From Oikopleura dioica (lineage: Eukaryota > Chordata > Appendicularia > Copelata > Oikopleuridae): 64,000 nt of DNA. The stretch lies in the NCBI GenBank assembly GCA_907165135.1, contig OU015570.1, positions 1,825,525 through 1,889,524 of the forward strand, in the 5' to 3' direction. Positions 63,520 through 64,000 of the stretch are shown one piece after another. A model generated the notes under the pieces. It did not search any database, was not told the DNA's origin, and was given only the letters and a program-made list of their open reading frames with translations. Both the position numbers and the translations under genes were made by a program. How positions within the stretch are numbered: position 1 is the stretch's first letter; the number at the start of each line of letters is the position of its first letter.

Positions 63520-63893
63520 TTCAATATTTGGCCGTGTGTTGCCAGTATATGGCCACCTATGGTCGACTTTGGTCAAATTCGACCGGAGGACCCCGGAGGA
63601 CCTCCCTGGTGGAAGACCATCCGCTGGAAGACCAATATTAAAAATATTCAATATATGGCCGTGCTCGGCCAGAATTTGGCCATCTATGGTCAGCTTTGGT
63701 CAAGTTCGGCCGGATAACCCCCGGAGGACCTCCCTGGTGGAAGACCATCTGCTGGAAGACCAATATTCGAAAATTTCAATTTATGGCTGTGCTCGGACAA
63801 TATATTGCCACCTATGGTCGACATTGGTCAAGTTCGGCCGGAGGACCCCCGGAGGACCTCCTTGGTGGAAGACCGACAGCTGGAAGACAAAAA
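63520..63893 (+). repeat. 127-bp tandem repeat, 3 units
   Basis: Each unit contains TTCAATATNTGGCCGTG, TATGGTC, TTTGGTCAAGTTCG, CCGGAGGACC, CTGGTGGAAGACC and GCTGGAAGACC. An open frame across it is a by-product of the period. A partial fourth motif (CCCCGGAGGACCCC) lies at the window end. Confidence 0.9.
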
Positions 63894-64000
63894 TTAAACA
63901 ATAAAACAAAATGCCTTACTGGGCTAAGAATCGACAGTTCCGACAAATTTGGTCAGTTTATGCCAAAAAACCCCGGAGGACCCCTTTTGCTGGAAAATAA

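Noticed and set aside
63536-63904. 122-residue protein on the plus strand
   Set aside because: Its period equals the 127-bp tandem unit; it is repeat DNA with no codon signal.

Overview
The window is eukaryotic, almost certainly from an invertebrate animal with a repeat-laden, AT-rich genome. The evidence is Ty3/Gypsy-type LTR retrotransposons with CCCH-finger gag proteins, a Penelope-like element with a GIY-YIG nuclease, hAT-, piggyBac- and Tc1/mariner-style terminal-inverted-repeat (TIR) elements, a fragment of 28S rRNA, spliced host-like exons (one a Maf-type bZIP), and no bacterial gene organisation. The species cannot be named from this sequence. The 28S fragment has unusual bases in normally conserved positions, which suggests a fast-evolving lineage.

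Layout. 1-10 kb: a minus-strand gag (E0) whose LTR was split by a near-pristine Gypsy element, E1 (1801-9433). E1 has two 462-bp LTRs that I see differing at one base, a 4-bp target duplication, PBS, PPT, gag, pol and an extra 3' ORF. Its pol is interrupted by a 746-bp TTAA-flanked palindrome. 10-16 kb: MITEs and foldback repeats, including one arm of a ~1.85-kb inverted duplication whose partner lies at 39.8-41.7 kb. 16.6-23.2 kb: Gypsy relics (E3) on either side of a host-like Maf bZIP gene on the minus strand, with a solo LTR in its intron. 23.2-31 kb: Gypsy element E2, homologous to E1 and cut by three DNA transposons, one of which itself carries the Penelope-like element. 29.7-36.9 kb: a two-unit tandem duplication that includes the E2 gag start and a hAT element. 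37-52 kb: nested MITEs, foldbacks and an unidentified multi-exon candidate gene on the plus strand. 53-58 kb: a plus-strand LTR split by a hAT element exactly at its TATA box and by a 3-kb TIR element carrying the 28S rRNA fragment. 58-61 kb: an inverted gag relic split by a piggyBac-type MITE, and a Q/N-rich ORF split by a third hAT element. 61-64 kb: mostly uninformative sequence ending in a 127-bp tandem array.

The genes do not form a pathway. The window records layered transposition: retroelements hit by DNA transposons, which carry other repeats in turn. Two themes stand out. First, many unrelated repeat families share one design, short 10-20 bp units repeated in tandem and then again in inverted orientation, making foldback arms. 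Second, E1 and E2 share a gag-pol junction at an in-frame UGA followed by CUA, which suggests programmed readthrough. Coordinates of nested elements were read by eye from terminal repeats and target duplications.
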